Below are positions 23,109-31,324 of a DNA stretch of 64,000 bases, in pieces. The DNA comes from Candidatus Sulfurimonas marisnigri (GTDB lineage: Bacteria > Campylobacterota > Campylobacteria > Campylobacterales > Sulfurimonadaceae). A model generated the notes under the pieces. That model worked only from the letters and a program-made list of their open reading frames with translations, did not search any database and was not told the DNA's origin. The position numbers were made by a program, and so were the translations under genes. The first letter of the stretch is position 1. Every line of letters starts with the position of its first letter. The stretch spans positions 496,001-560,000 of the forward strand of contig NZ_CP054493.1 in assembly GCF_015265475.1 (NCBI RefSeq). The letters are read 5' to 3'.

Positions 23109-25232
23109 TTAACTCAATAATTTTTTTATTTCATCAAACTCAATTGATTCTATTTTTTCTTCTTTTCTTCTTTTTGCTTGTTCAATTGAAGATGTTACAG
23201 GTATGTTTGATAGCTGAATAAACGAGCCTTCAGGAACATTGGGGTCATCTAGAATTTTACAAATCTGATTTAGCCTATCTAATACTATTGTATGATGTTC
23301 AACCCATTTATTGCTTCCATAGTATTTCTTTTCGAGAGCATTTTTAGCTTTTTCTAAAAGCTTTTCAGTTTCATCTCTAAGGTATCTGATTTTATTATTT
23401 CTTTTTGTATCACCTTTTATGCATACCTGTTCTGTACAGCTCATACAGTCTCTATGAAGTTGGCATGGTGTCATAGTATAATCATGTATACATACACCAT
23501 ATTCAGTGAGATGAGCTGTCCTTATTTTGAGTATTGCATATTCATCTCTAGAAATAACAACCTTCTTTTTTAGATCATCAATATTAGCTAGTGGACCAAT
23601 CATAGAATGTTCATCACCAACTGCTTCTCTTAGGCTTAACAGCATTTCATCAGCACTTAGATGATCATATGCGTTATTTTGTTGAACATCAAGCCTACCT
23701 GACCATTTTGCTATATCTAGTTGACTAGCTCCACCTTTTTGAGCTAGTGTGTTTAAGTAGTGTCTAAATTGATGAGACGTGGCTTTGATTGGACTGCCAT
23801 CTTTTTCTTTATAGCCAAACATTTCAAAAAGTGAAGATTTTGAATCTCTTGCTCCTAAAGCATCTGAAATAAATTGATGTGTAAAAGGTTCTACTGTAGG
23901 GACAATTACATCTCTTTGATGGTTATACTCATACTTTCTTTGTATGATTAGCGTTTGAGAATATTTTAATCCGATTTCGGTATTTACATAAGGAAAATTA
24001 TTTGGTAAAAGGCTTAAAACTGCTTTTTCCACATCTTTATATGTAGCATGTTTTTTACCTTTAATCATAGTTGTTAATACTGAATGGTCTCTTAGCCAAC
24101 AGTGAATAGAAGATCTTTTTTTATCAAGGTTTTTATTTGTGTTATTAATACCATATAAAATAAAAGATATCATTTTGATATTTAATAAATGAGTATCTCT
24201 AAGGTACTCAAGCTCATCTGGAAGAAAAAGTTTATCTGGATTTTTTTCGTACCACAATGCTACTTTTCTAGCATCTTTTGTTAACTCCTTTAGCCTTCGA
24301 ACTGTTTTTTTAGCAGTATCTACCATTAAGGATGTTATCCATTTTGGTGTTGCTTTAGCACCTTTTGCTGGAAACCATCGTAATCCATATGACTCTTTAT
24401 ACATTTTACTTTCATCATCTTTGGAAGGATCATAGTTTTTATTTTTTTGTTTTTGTAGTACTTCAATATCAAAAGGCGCTAAAAAAACTTCATTTATTCT
24501 ATTTGGTGAACAAAAAAGTAAAGCAATAGTTGAGCTTGCCATCAATTGATATGGAGTTTGGGCTTTATTAAAAATTTCTGGTATGGCATCTAAAGCTACT
24601 TGAGAAGGCATTTTTTTATTTCTATCCTCATCAGCTTTTTTACCAATTCTAGAAGTATCATTAGGTCTTTTGATTGAATTTCGCCAATCAATTGAAGTTT
24701 TTACTAAATTTTTTTTATTAAGTAATTTTGCAATATCCTCTAGTTTTTGTCCTATTCTATAAGCAGTTGATTGGTTATAGTTAGCTTTTATAATTTCAGC
24801 TGCTTTATTTAAAACGTCATTATTTATATTTACAGGATTTATATTATTACCCATCTCAAGTAGTGCTTTTTCTAGCACCCTTAGTGCTGTTAGTTTATTG
24901 GATATAGATTTTGTAGGGTTATTTGAGAATGTGATTGCAAAGTATGCTTTAGCATAATCTAAATATGGACTTTGTATAAACTCTATTTGTCTTCCACCAG
25001 TTTCTTTTTCATCATCAGTCATCTTCTGTTGAGATTTTTTAGCATAGTCAAATGTTGAGAAAATAGCACGTGTTTTAGCTTTCTTGGCTTTTTGTTCAAT
25101 ATTTAGTTCCCATATATTGTCACTAAATTTTAAATTTGAATTTAAAAAAATTGATTCGTATTTACTTGACTCAATATAAGTATTTAGATTTTGCTCTGCA
25201 GTTATAGTTTTTGGTGTTCTCAAATTATTCAT
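23109..25232 (-). CDS. tyrosine recombinase C (third of trio)
   Basis: Encodes 707 residues, the largest of the three. The C-terminal catalytic domain shows Arg I in CSPNRINEVFLAP, box II ATSHQFRHYLNTLA (H-x-x-R-H) and the nucleophile in NNAYDHLSADEM. Downstream a Cys-rich knuckle (VCIHDYTMTPCQLHRDC then SCTEQVC) may bind zinc. Length and arrangement recall TnpB of Tn554. It overlaps the preceding recombinase gene by 4 bases (ATGA), so translation is coupled. It presumably acts with the other two recombinases on the island ends. Confidence 0.88.
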   Translation of the reverse strand: MNNLRTPKTITAEQNLNTYIESSKYESIFLNSNLKFSDNIWELNIEQKAKKAKTRAIFSTFDYAKKSQQKMTDDEKETGGRQIEFIQSPYLDYAKAYFAITFSNNPTKSISNKLTALRVLEKALLEMGNNINPVNINNDVLNKAAEIIKANYNQSTAYRIGQKLEDIAKLLNKKNLVKTSIDWRNSIKRPNDTSRIGKKADEDRNKKMPSQVALDAIPEIFNKAQTPYQLMASSTIALLFCSPNRINEVFLAPFDIEVLQKQKNKNYDPSKDDESKMYKESYGLRWFPAKGAKATPKWITSLMVDTAKKTVRRLKELTKDARKVALWYEKNPDKLFLPDELEYLRDTHLLNIKMISFILYGINNTNKNLDKKRSSIHCWLRDHSVLTTMIKGKKHATYKDVEKAVLSLLPNNFPYVNTEIGLKYSQTLIIQRKYEYNHQRDVIVPTVEPFTHQFISDALGARDSKSSLFEMFGYKEKDGSPIKATSHQFRHYLNTLAQKGGASQLDIAKWSGRLDVQQNNAYDHLSADEMLLSLREAVGDEHSMIGPLANIDDLKKKVVISRDEYAILKIRTAHLTEYGVCIHDYTMTPCQLHRDCMSCTEQVCIKGDTKRNNKIRYLRDETEKLLEKAKNALEKKYYGSNKWVEHHTIVLDRLNQICKILDDPNVPEGSFIQLSNIPVTSSIEQAKRRKEEKIESIEFDEIKKLLS

Positions 25233-26767
25233 ACTATCAACTCTTGTGCATTTTCTTCTTTATATCTTCTACACTCTATTATTACCTGAGCAACCGCTAA
25301 TATGGTTTTATCGTTGATGCTAGCTATTCTGTAGTCAGTTGTTTTTAAAAGTACTTCACGCTCTTTTAACAGGTGTTCAAAAAGCTTTTCATGTGGACCA
25401 TCAACCCAGGCTTGAAAACTATTACATGTATAGCATGCCAATGGTGCAGAAAGGCTACAAAACGCATAAGTACCACATTTTCCCATAGCCTTACATGAAG
25501 GGTCTACTTTAGGATCGATAATATCACTTGTTGGATCATCAAAGCGTGTAGCTGTCGATTTGTCTTTTACTAGTTTTCCTGCAAAGGCTTGAGCAATTGG
25601 GGCCATGTAGGTAGCAATTGCTTTGTCTATTCTTTCTATTATTTCAGGTAAAGATTGAACATAAACACCAACGTTTTGAGTGTCTGTATGATCAAGAATT
25701 TCTGCAATTATAAGTTCACCATGGCCTTCAACAGCAGCTCTAGTACCAATTGTACGTCTAAAGCGTGTGGATGTAATATGAAGTTTTTCTTCTGTTCTTT
25801 CAGAAATTAAATTAAATTTAGAGATAACTAACTGAATTCTATCTGTTATATCTCCAGATGTAGAATGATAAGCTAGTTCTCCCGTACGTTTATTAGAAGA
25901 AGCAGGAAATAAAGGTGCTTGATTCGGATCTTCTAATATATTTAAAAACTGATTTTTTGCTTCATCGGCATATTCAAGCATAGGCTGTCCAATTTCTGAT
26001 GGTAATATGCGTTGTTTAAATTCTGAGCGTGCTTTTTTTCTATTTTTTACCCTAGGTATGGATATTATATATTCATTAGAGCTATCTTGTTTTTGAAAAG
26101 ATTTTATATCAATTACTTTTAGTAATGCAAACTGTATCGGTCTTGATCCATAAATAATCATTAGCCATACAAGTAAAAAATCTGAATCAGATATTTCATT
26201 TTTGGCATATTTATTATTTAAAGTATCTTGAATTAACTCTAGCTCTAAGTCAGTAAAAGGACCATCATATGGATCCATGGTTAATACGGCTTGTCCTTTT
26301 TGATTCCCAGGTAAGTTTACTTCTTTAAGATATTCATATGCTTCGTTAGACAATCCAGTATAACCCATTTCATACCATTTTTTTAAAAAACCAGATAATG
26401 AACTTAAATACCACATGTGCTTTTTATCTAAGGAGCTTTTATAGCTCTTCAAATCTTTAATAGAAACTTCTTTTATGATTTCATTTTTTAATTTATATAT
26501 GTAATTAAGTAGACGTAACAATAAGTCGTACATATTGATTGAGTGACTCATAGACTTATTTTCTAGGTACCATATAAATGTACGCTTTATACCGTATATG
26601 TCTGTATCAATAAAGCCTAGTTTTGTAAAATCAAATCTTGTGTTTTTAGATATGTCTGAAAATATCCATACATCTAAATTTGGATTAAATTTAAAACCAT
26701 CTTTAGTTATGCATTCATTTGGTAATAGTTCTTGACTTTGAAAATTATCTTCTTGTATTAAAATCAT
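25229..26767 (-). CDS. tyrosine recombinase B (second of trio)
   Basis: Encodes 512 residues. The catalytic domain has Arg I in YGSRPIQFALLK, a box II segment STRFRRTIGTRAAVEG in which the usual first His is Thr and the second is Arg, EILDHTD, and Tyr in NVGVYVQSLPE. A Cys cluster follows (SCKAMGKCGTYAFCS then LACYTC). The altered box II may mean reduced catalysis or a structural role, as known for some paired recombinases. It begins 6 bases after recombinase A and overlaps C by 4. Confidence 0.88.
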   Translation of the reverse strand: MILIQEDNFQSQELLPNECITKDGFKFNPNLDVWIFSDISKNTRFDFTKLGFIDTDIYGIKRTFIWYLENKSMSHSINMYDLLLRLLNYIYKLKNEIIKEVSIKDLKSYKSSLDKKHMWYLSSLSGFLKKWYEMGYTGLSNEAYEYLKEVNLPGNQKGQAVLTMDPYDGPFTDLELELIQDTLNNKYAKNEISDSDFLLVWLMIIYGSRPIQFALLKVIDIKSFQKQDSSNEYIISIPRVKNRKKARSEFKQRILPSEIGQPMLEYADEAKNQFLNILEDPNQAPLFPASSNKRTGELAYHSTSGDITDRIQLVISKFNLISERTEEKLHITSTRFRRTIGTRAAVEGHGELIIAEILDHTDTQNVGVYVQSLPEIIERIDKAIATYMAPIAQAFAGKLVKDKSTATRFDDPTSDIIDPKVDPSCKAMGKCGTYAFCSLSAPLACYTCNSFQAWVDGPHEKLFEHLLKEREVLLKTTDYRIASINDKTILAVAQVIIECRRYKEENAQELIV

Positions 26768-26773
26768 TATAAA

Positions 26774-28057
26774 CTACTCCTTTTTAGCTTTTATGGAATT
26801 GTCACTCATCTCTAATATCACCTTATTGGCTTCTTCTTCAATATGCCTTTTTGTATATGTATGAGCACTATTAGATGTTGGGGACCAACCCATAAGATAT
26901 GATCTAATTTGTTTTTCCCGTTCTTCAGGTATGTTTTTAGCATCCATTATTTTTGAAAACTTATCATTCCATGAATGTCTTAGAATATGAGGTGAAAAGT
27001 TTTGTGGTAAGTTTGGATTTGCTTTTCTTAGTTCAGAGAATACTTTGTTTAGAGCAGATAAACTCATAGGTAAACCACTTTTGTCTGCTACAAATAAGTA
27101 TGGATGATATACTGATTCAGGTAGACTTTCTCTGATCCCAAATAAATATGAGTAAGTCAGGTCTAGTAAGTTTTTAGGTATAGCTAATTTTCTTGCTTGC
27201 GTTTTAACAACTGGCTGGTTTGTTCTTGAATCATCTGAATCATCAGGTCGTCTTAAAATTGAAACAGTTTCTTCTTGAAAATTAAGATCTGACATTTTAA
27301 TATTTAAAAGTTCACCTCTCCTTAATCCAAATTCGTATAACCAAAAAATTATTAGTTCATTTCTTGTCTTAGCAAAAGAACTTTTCCATGGATTCTTTTT
27401 GGAATCTTTATCAATAATTGAAAATAAAAGTTTTAGTTCTTCTTCTGAGAGACTTCTCTTCCCTGAAAGTGGATCTGAACTTTGAACTTTTGGTATTCTA
27501 GCTTCTAAAGTAGATTTAACTGTTTTGATAGCATCGTTAAGTGAAAGAGTTTTTAAACCAAAATCCTCAACGTTAGATAGAAAAGTATTTCCAAGCCAGA
27601 CTAGATAGTCTTTTATAGATCTTATACGATGTCCTGTGCTTTTTGGATCAACGGTATTTATGTTTTTGGTATTACTAGTGTTTCTAAAATTCTCTAAAGA
27701 GTTTAGTTTAATATTTGTTTGCGTATTTGTTGATGAATATTCTTTTGTTAAATCTTCAATATGTAATTTACATATATCACAAAGTATTTCAACCTCAGAC
27801 AAACTTAACAACTTAGCATCTTCTAAACGTTTTTCTAGATTAATCTCTTCTGTGTAGTTGTTTTTCAAAAAAAACATTAATAATTTTAAGTGTTGTAAAG
27901 TTTGTTCTATTGTCTTTACTGCTAAACCTCTTGATCTTAGTTGAGTAATAGAATAAAGTGTAATCCAATAATCTGGAATACCAGTGTTAGATTCTATCAA
28001 CATAGGTAGTCTTTCACCATCTGACATTACAATAGTTTTAATCTTATAAGATGTCAT
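26774..28057 (-). CDS. tyrosine recombinase A (first of trio)
   Basis: Encodes about 427 residues from ATG 28057, preferred over 28069 because GGAA lies 8 bases upstream. The N-terminal SAM-like core-binding domain spans about 80-190. The catalytic domain shows Arg I in YEFGLRRGELLNI, box II SPHILRHSWN and the nucleophile in HTYTKRHIEEE. All catalytic residues look present. The gene follows ssb on the same strand and its promoter region overlaps the right-end repeats, so expression may be coupled to end occupancy or to read-through from ssb. Confidence 0.9.
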   Translation of the reverse strand: MTSYKIKTIVMSDGERLPMLIESNTGIPDYWITLYSITQLRSRGLAVKTIEQTLQHLKLLMFFLKNNYTEEINLEKRLEDAKLLSLSEVEILCDICKLHIEDLTKEYSSTNTQTNIKLNSLENFRNTSNTKNINTVDPKSTGHRIRSIKDYLVWLGNTFLSNVEDFGLKTLSLNDAIKTVKSTLEARIPKVQSSDPLSGKRSLSEEELKLLFSIIDKDSKKNPWKSSFAKTRNELIIFWLYEFGLRRGELLNIKMSDLNFQEETVSILRRPDDSDDSRTNQPVVKTQARKLAIPKNLLDLTYSYLFGIRESLPESVYHPYLFVADKSGLPMSLSALNKVFSELRKANPNLPQNFSPHILRHSWNDKFSKIMDAKNIPEEREKQIRSYLMGWSPTSNSAHTYTKRHIEEEANKVILEMSDNSIKAKKE

Positions 28058-28076
28058 ATTTATTTCCATTTATTTT

Positions 28077-28182
28077 GGTAAACATTATAACATAAAGTGT
28101 GAAAATTAGAAAAGAAAGTGTAAATAAGCTACATTTACCAGTGTATGGCAAATATAAGACTTATTTAATAGAGTAGTTTACA
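28077..28182. repeat. right-end recombinase-site-like repeats
   Basis: Heptamers close to TGTAAAC or its complement occur at 28077 (GGTAAAC), 28119 (TGTAAAT), 28133 (ATTTACC) and 28176 (GTTTACA). AAAGTGTAAATAAGCT (28115-28130) matches the left-end block with one change. A minus-strand TATAAT (28089-28084) overlaps the first heptamer and could be the -10 box of the recombinase operon. Confidence 0.5.
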
Positions 28183-28200
28183 TTTATAACTTGGTGTATT

Positions 28201-28743
28201 TTAAAATGGAATTTCATCTTCATCTATGTCAATCACTGGAACTGAATCGCTACTTGGCATTTGCTTAGAGTAAGCATTGGCATTTTGCTGAGCCGGCTGT
28301 TGATAGCTTTGTGGCTGCTGTTGCTGCTGACTCGGTTGCTGATAACTTTGTTGTTGTTGCTGCTGCTGCTGAGGTTGACCTTGAGGTGCTTGGTAATTAC
28401 TACCGCCACCTTGGTTATCGCCTTTAGAATCTAACATCTGCATAGTTTCAACAACTATAGTATGCTTAGAGCGTTTCTGTCCATTTTGATCTACCCATTG
28501 ATCAAAGTTAAGTCTACCTTCTACCAGGATTTTACTCCCTTTTCTAAGGTATTGGTTAGCAATCTCCGCGCTTCTTGCAAAGAATGTAATATCTACAAAA
28601 CAGACTTCCTCTTTTTTCTCACCATTGCTAGTGAACTTTCGGCTTGTTGCAAGAGAAGTAGTTGCTATTCCCATTCCGCCTTGAGAGTATCTAAGTTCGA
28701 TATCGCGAGTTAAGTTTCCAACCATAATAACTTTGTTATACAT
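28201..28743 (-). CDS. ssb: single-stranded DNA-binding protein
   Basis: Encodes 180 residues. The OB fold occupies 1-110 (YNKVIMVGNLTRDIELRYSQ, CFVDITFFARSAEIANQYL, GSKILVEGRLNFDQW). A glutamine-rich disordered linker with QQPQ and QSYQQP repeats follows. The conserved acidic tip DIDEDEIPF recruits repair and replication partners. The final Pro-Phe-stop codons form the right border of the island. The upstream rpsF lies 32 bases away in the same operon. Confidence 0.97.
   Translation of the reverse strand: MYNKVIMVGNLTRDIELRYSQGGMGIATTSLATSRKFTSNGEKKEEVCFVDITFFARSAEIANQYLRKGSKILVEGRLNFDQWVDQNGQKRSKHTIVVETMQMLDSKGDNQGGGSNYQAPQGQPQQQQQQQQSYQQPSQQQQQPQSYQQPAQQNANAYSKQMPSSDSVPVIDIDEDEIPF
28202..28209. 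other. right border core repeat of the island
   Basis: TAAAATGG, identical to 11306-11313. It encodes the last Pro-Phe and the first two bases of the stop codon of ssb on the minus strand. The insertion keeps the SSB tip intact with TAA as stop. Confidence 0.6.
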
Positions 28744-28775
28744 GAATATTCCTTATTTGTTTAGGCTATTGCCAA

Positions 28776-29213
28776 TTACTCTGCTACTGGTGCTTCAGCA
28801 ACTGGTGCTTCAACTTCTACTGCTGCTGGTGCTTCAACTGCTGCTGCTTCAACTTCAGCTTTTGCAGGTGCTGCCGCTTTTTTCTGAGCTTTTTGCACTA
28901 GTTGATTAAAAGCTGCAACTTCACGGTTAGTATCATATTTGATAGTAACAAAACGAAGAAGATTTTCATTAATACGAAAACGTCTTTCAATTTCAGTAAT
29001 TGCTGATGGGGCAATTGAATAATAGATAACATGGAAGTATCCACGCTCATTTTTATCAATAGGGTATGCTAATTTTCTCATACCCATTGCGTCTGTTGTA
29101 GCAATTTCGCCACCATTTGAAGTAATAACATCTTCGATAGCTTGAATGCTAGCTTGAATTTCTTCTGCTGTTAGTGTTGGTTTTACGATTACTAGGTTTT
29201 CGTAATTTCTCAT
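28776..29213 (-). CDS. rpsF: 30S ribosomal protein S6
   Basis: Encodes 145 residues. Residues 1-100 are the S6 ferredoxin-like fold (MRNYENLVIVKPTL, GMRKLAYPIDKNERGYFHVIYYS, RRFRINENLLRFVTIKYD). The remaining 45 residues are a low-complexity Ala/Glu/Val/Pro tail (VEAPAAVEVEAPVAEAPVAE), longer than in E. coli and without Glu-only tailing. S6 pairs with S18 on the 30S platform. It is the first gene of the broken rpsF-ssb-rpsR operon and has its own promoter and structured leader. Confidence 0.97.
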   Translation of the reverse strand: MRNYENLVIVKPTLTAEEIQASIQAIEDVITSNGGEIATTDAMGMRKLAYPIDKNERGYFHVIYYSIAPSAITEIERRFRINENLLRFVTIKYDTNREVAAFNQLVQKAQKKAAAPAKAEVEAAAVEAPAAVEVEAPVAEAPVAE

Positions 29214-29272
29214 AGAGTATAATCTCCCTTTGGTATTTTGCCAATCATTAAATGATGCAAGGCTTTTGTTTC

Positions 29273-29322
29273 CCTTTCGGATATGGATATATCGTTTGTA
29301 TATAACGATACAAAGAGAAAGG
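29273..29322 (-). promoter_or_regulatory. structured rpsF leader, S6:S18-like motif
   Basis: In the minus-strand transcript an outer stem CCUUUC/GAAAGG encloses an inner hairpin AUCGUU-AUAUACA-AACGAU. A 3' bulge ends in CCG immediately beside the outer stem. The known S6:S18 leader element mimics 16S rRNA with a hairpin and a bulged CCG, so this is a plausible autoregulatory site. It lies at the very 5' end of the predicted transcript. Confidence 0.45.
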
Positions 29323-29330
29323 AACGCGGG

Positions 29331-29359
29331 ATTATATATAAATTATACTTAATTTGTAA
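29331..29359 (-). promoter_or_regulatory. rpsF promoter
   Basis: On the minus strand TTACAA (29359-29354) and TATAAT (29336-29331) are separated by 17 bases. The start would fall near 29324, just before the structured leader. A second TATAAT a few bases upstream is less well spaced. Confidence 0.6.
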
Positions 29360-29510
29360 TTATCTATTCTTTGTTCTTTGTGATGGGGGAACCTTGTTTG
29401 AAGAAGAGATATGTAATATATGTCAATATGTCATATTAATGTGTATGAGTTTACTTTTTGGATATAGTTTTAAAATATAACCCATGAAATAAAAATAGGA
29501 TTTACATTTA

Positions 29511-30539
29511 ATGACAAAAAGAAAAAATAAAAGTTCAAAAAAAGGTTCAAACACTCTAGTGTACATTGCGTGGACTTTATCTATAGTGGCAATAATCTTA
29601 GGCTCACTTTTAGCAGGATACTATATAGGGTATAAAGACGCTAAAAATGATATGCTGAAAAAGGAGATTAGAAAAGATGAAAAAAAATTAGCAATGTTGA
29701 GAAAACTTGAGGCTGTTAGTGCTAAAAAAGATAAAAGTAGTGTAAGCAGTCGTCTTAAAGAGGTCTTGAAAAAAGATGTAAAAAAAGAGTTAGAAAAAGA
29801 ACCAAAAATTATTCTAAAGAGTCTCAGTGCATCACATGAGTATGATGGTGAAACTTTGCCAAAAGCACCAAAGAGAAAGATAAAAATAGTTTCAACAAAG
29901 CCAAAGTTGGCAATTATTATAGATGATGTTAGTGTGAAGTCACATGTTAATGCTATTAAGAGTTTAAACTTGCCTCTTACTATGTCTTTTTTACCGCCAA
30001 GTGAATTTAGGCCTAACTCAGCGATATTAGCATCTCATGAGAAATTCTATATGGTTCATTTGCCTATGGAAGCTAAAAGTTTTACAAAAGAGGAACCATT
30101 TACTTTAAGAGTTGCTGATTCGCAAACAAAGATTTCTAAAAGAATTGCCAGCATAAGAAAATTGTTTCCAAATGTTAAATATATAAATAATCATACAGGA
30201 AGCAAATTCACATCAAATGAATTAGCAGTAAATAAACTTATTTATGCGTTAAAAAAACAAAATATAAACTTTATAGACAGTAGAACTATCGCGTCTACAA
30301 AAGTACCTATGGTCATGAAAAATTATGGGAAAAAATATATGGCTAGAGATATATTTTTAGACCATGAAATGGAAAAAAAATACGTTAAAAAACAGATTAA
30401 AGAAGCAATAAAAGTAGCAAAATTACATGGAACAGCTATAGCTATAGGGCATCCACATGCTAATACAATAATGGCACTGAGTGAATCAAAAAAACTTTTT
30501 GAGGATGTTGAGTTAGTCCTTATAGATAGACTGTATTAA
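29511..30539 (+). CDS. divergent polysaccharide deacetylase family protein
   Basis: Encodes 342 residues. One N-terminal membrane helix (about 18-40, LVYIAWTLSIVAIILGSLLA) is followed by a Lys-rich linker (45-120). The C-terminal domain (130-342) matches the YibQ/DUF610 divergent polysaccharide deacetylase family: KLAIIIDDVSV, LPLTMSFLPPS, FYMVHLPME, YINNHTGSKFT, FIDSRT and TAIAIGHPHANTI. The His/Asp residues of this NodB-like fold are visible. It is anchored in the inner membrane facing the periplasm. It ends one base before dprA. Confidence 0.85.
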   Translation: MTKRKNKSSKKGSNTLVYIAWTLSIVAIILGSLLAGYYIGYKDAKNDMLKKEIRKDEKKLAMLRKLEAVSAKKDKSSVSSRLKEVLKKDVKKELEKEPKIILKSLSASHEYDGETLPKAPKRKIKIVSTKPKLAIIIDDVSVKSHVNAIKSLNLPLTMSFLPPSEFRPNSAILASHEKFYMVHLPMEAKSFTKEEPFTLRVADSQTKISKRIASIRKLFPNVKYINNHTGSKFTSNELAVNKLIYALKKQNINFIDSRTIASTKVPMVMKNYGKKYMARDIFLDHEMEKKYVKKQIKEAIKVAKLHGTAIAIGHPHANTIMALSESKKLFEDVELVLIDRLY

Positions 30540-30540
30540 A

Positions 30541-31320
30541 GTGAATATAGTTCAAGATAAAATTGAGGAGCTTTCATGCATGAAAAGCTATCCTAATCAG
30601 CTTTTATATGACGGTAATCTTGAACTTTTAAAACGAACTAAAATCTCAATTGTTGGAAGCCGAAAACCTACTAAGTATTCTCGTCTTATGATTCAAAAAC
30701 TCGCATCTCAATTAGCTAAAAATGGAATATGCATTGTTAGTGGAGGAGCCATGGGTATTGATGCTGTTGCTCATAGTGGAGCTGGAGCTTTGCATACTAT
30801 ATCTGTGTTGCCGTGTGGAGTTGACATAAGATATCCAGCAGTAAATAAAAACTTACTAAATGATATAAAAAATAATGGACTTTTACTGAGTCAATTTGAT
30901 TCAGGTTTTCGGGCAACTCCTTGGAGTTTTGTAGTGAGAAATGAACTTGTTGTTGCTCTTGGTGATGTATTGGTAGTTGGTGAAGCTGAGCTGGGTAGTG
31001 GAACTATGAGAAGTGTTGAGTTTGCTTTAAAGATGGGAAAAGAGATTTATGTGCTTCCACAAAGACTAGGTGAGAGTGAAGCTACAAATAAACTGCTTAG
31101 GGACAATAAGGCAAAACTGATTTACGATATAGATGAGTTTGTAGCAAGATTTTCTACACATAATGGCATACATGTAGAAAATAAAATAGACGATTTCTTA
31201 GAATTTTGTAATACAAACCCAACTTACGATGATGCTTTGAAAAAATACCCAAGCAGAATTTTTGAAGCTGAGCTTAGTGGTGATATTGAGATTAAAAATG
31301 GATTAATTTTTTTAACTTAA
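30541..31320 (+). CDS. dprA: DNA processing protein DprA
   Basis: Encodes 259 residues from GTG 30541, one base after the deacetylase stop. The Rossmann-like DprA core is clear: ISIVGSRKPTKYSRLM, GICIVSGGAMGIDAVAHSGA, TISVLPCGVDIRYPA and VGEAELGSGTMRS. DprA loads RecA onto incoming single-stranded DNA during natural transformation. The short form without a C-terminal winged helix is usual in this phylum. It suggests that the organism may be naturally competent. Confidence 0.93.
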   Translation: MNIVQDKIEELSCMKSYPNQLLYDGNLELLKRTKISIVGSRKPTKYSRLMIQKLASQLAKNGICIVSGGAMGIDAVAHSGAGALHTISVLPCGVDIRYPAVNKNLLNDIKNNGLLLSQFDSGFRATPWSFVVRNELVVALGDVLVVGEAELGSGTMRSVEFALKMGKEIYVLPQRLGESEATNKLLRDNKAKLIYDIDEFVARFSTHNGIHVENKIDDFLEFCNTNPTYDDALKKYPSRIFEAELSGDIEIKNGLIFLT

Positions 31321-31324
31321 TTTT

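Larger units (their letters stand above)
11306..28209. mobile_element. integrated island splitting rpsF-ssb-rpsR
   Basis: About 16.9 kb separates ssb from rpsR, which are adjacent in most bacteria. The insert carries three tyrosine recombinases and a TnpC-like partner at its right end, a HipBA-like module, a metal efflux operon, and a set of unknown small genes. Both borders carry the 8-mer TAAAATGG (minus strand CCATTTTA) at the ssb Pro-Phe-stop codons, and clusters of TGTAAAC-type repeats just inside. Removing the DNA between the two 8-mers would restore ssb ending in TAG about 27 bases upstream of rpsR. Boundaries are inferred from this geometry. Confidence 0.85.

Noticed and set aside
11306-28209. 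The island as a prophage or conjugative element
   Set aside because: No capsid, terminase, relaxase or type IV secretion genes were recognised; the recombinase trio fits a Tn554/RIT-like element better.
28300-28400. Short CTG/TTG-rich repeats that look like a repeat array
   Set aside because: They encode the Gln-rich linker of SSB in frame, with no regular spacer structure; not a CRISPR array.
29283-29480. Plus-strand 65-codon frame in the rpsF leader
   Set aside because: It overlaps the rpsF promoter and leader hairpin and has no ribosome site or recognisable sequence.
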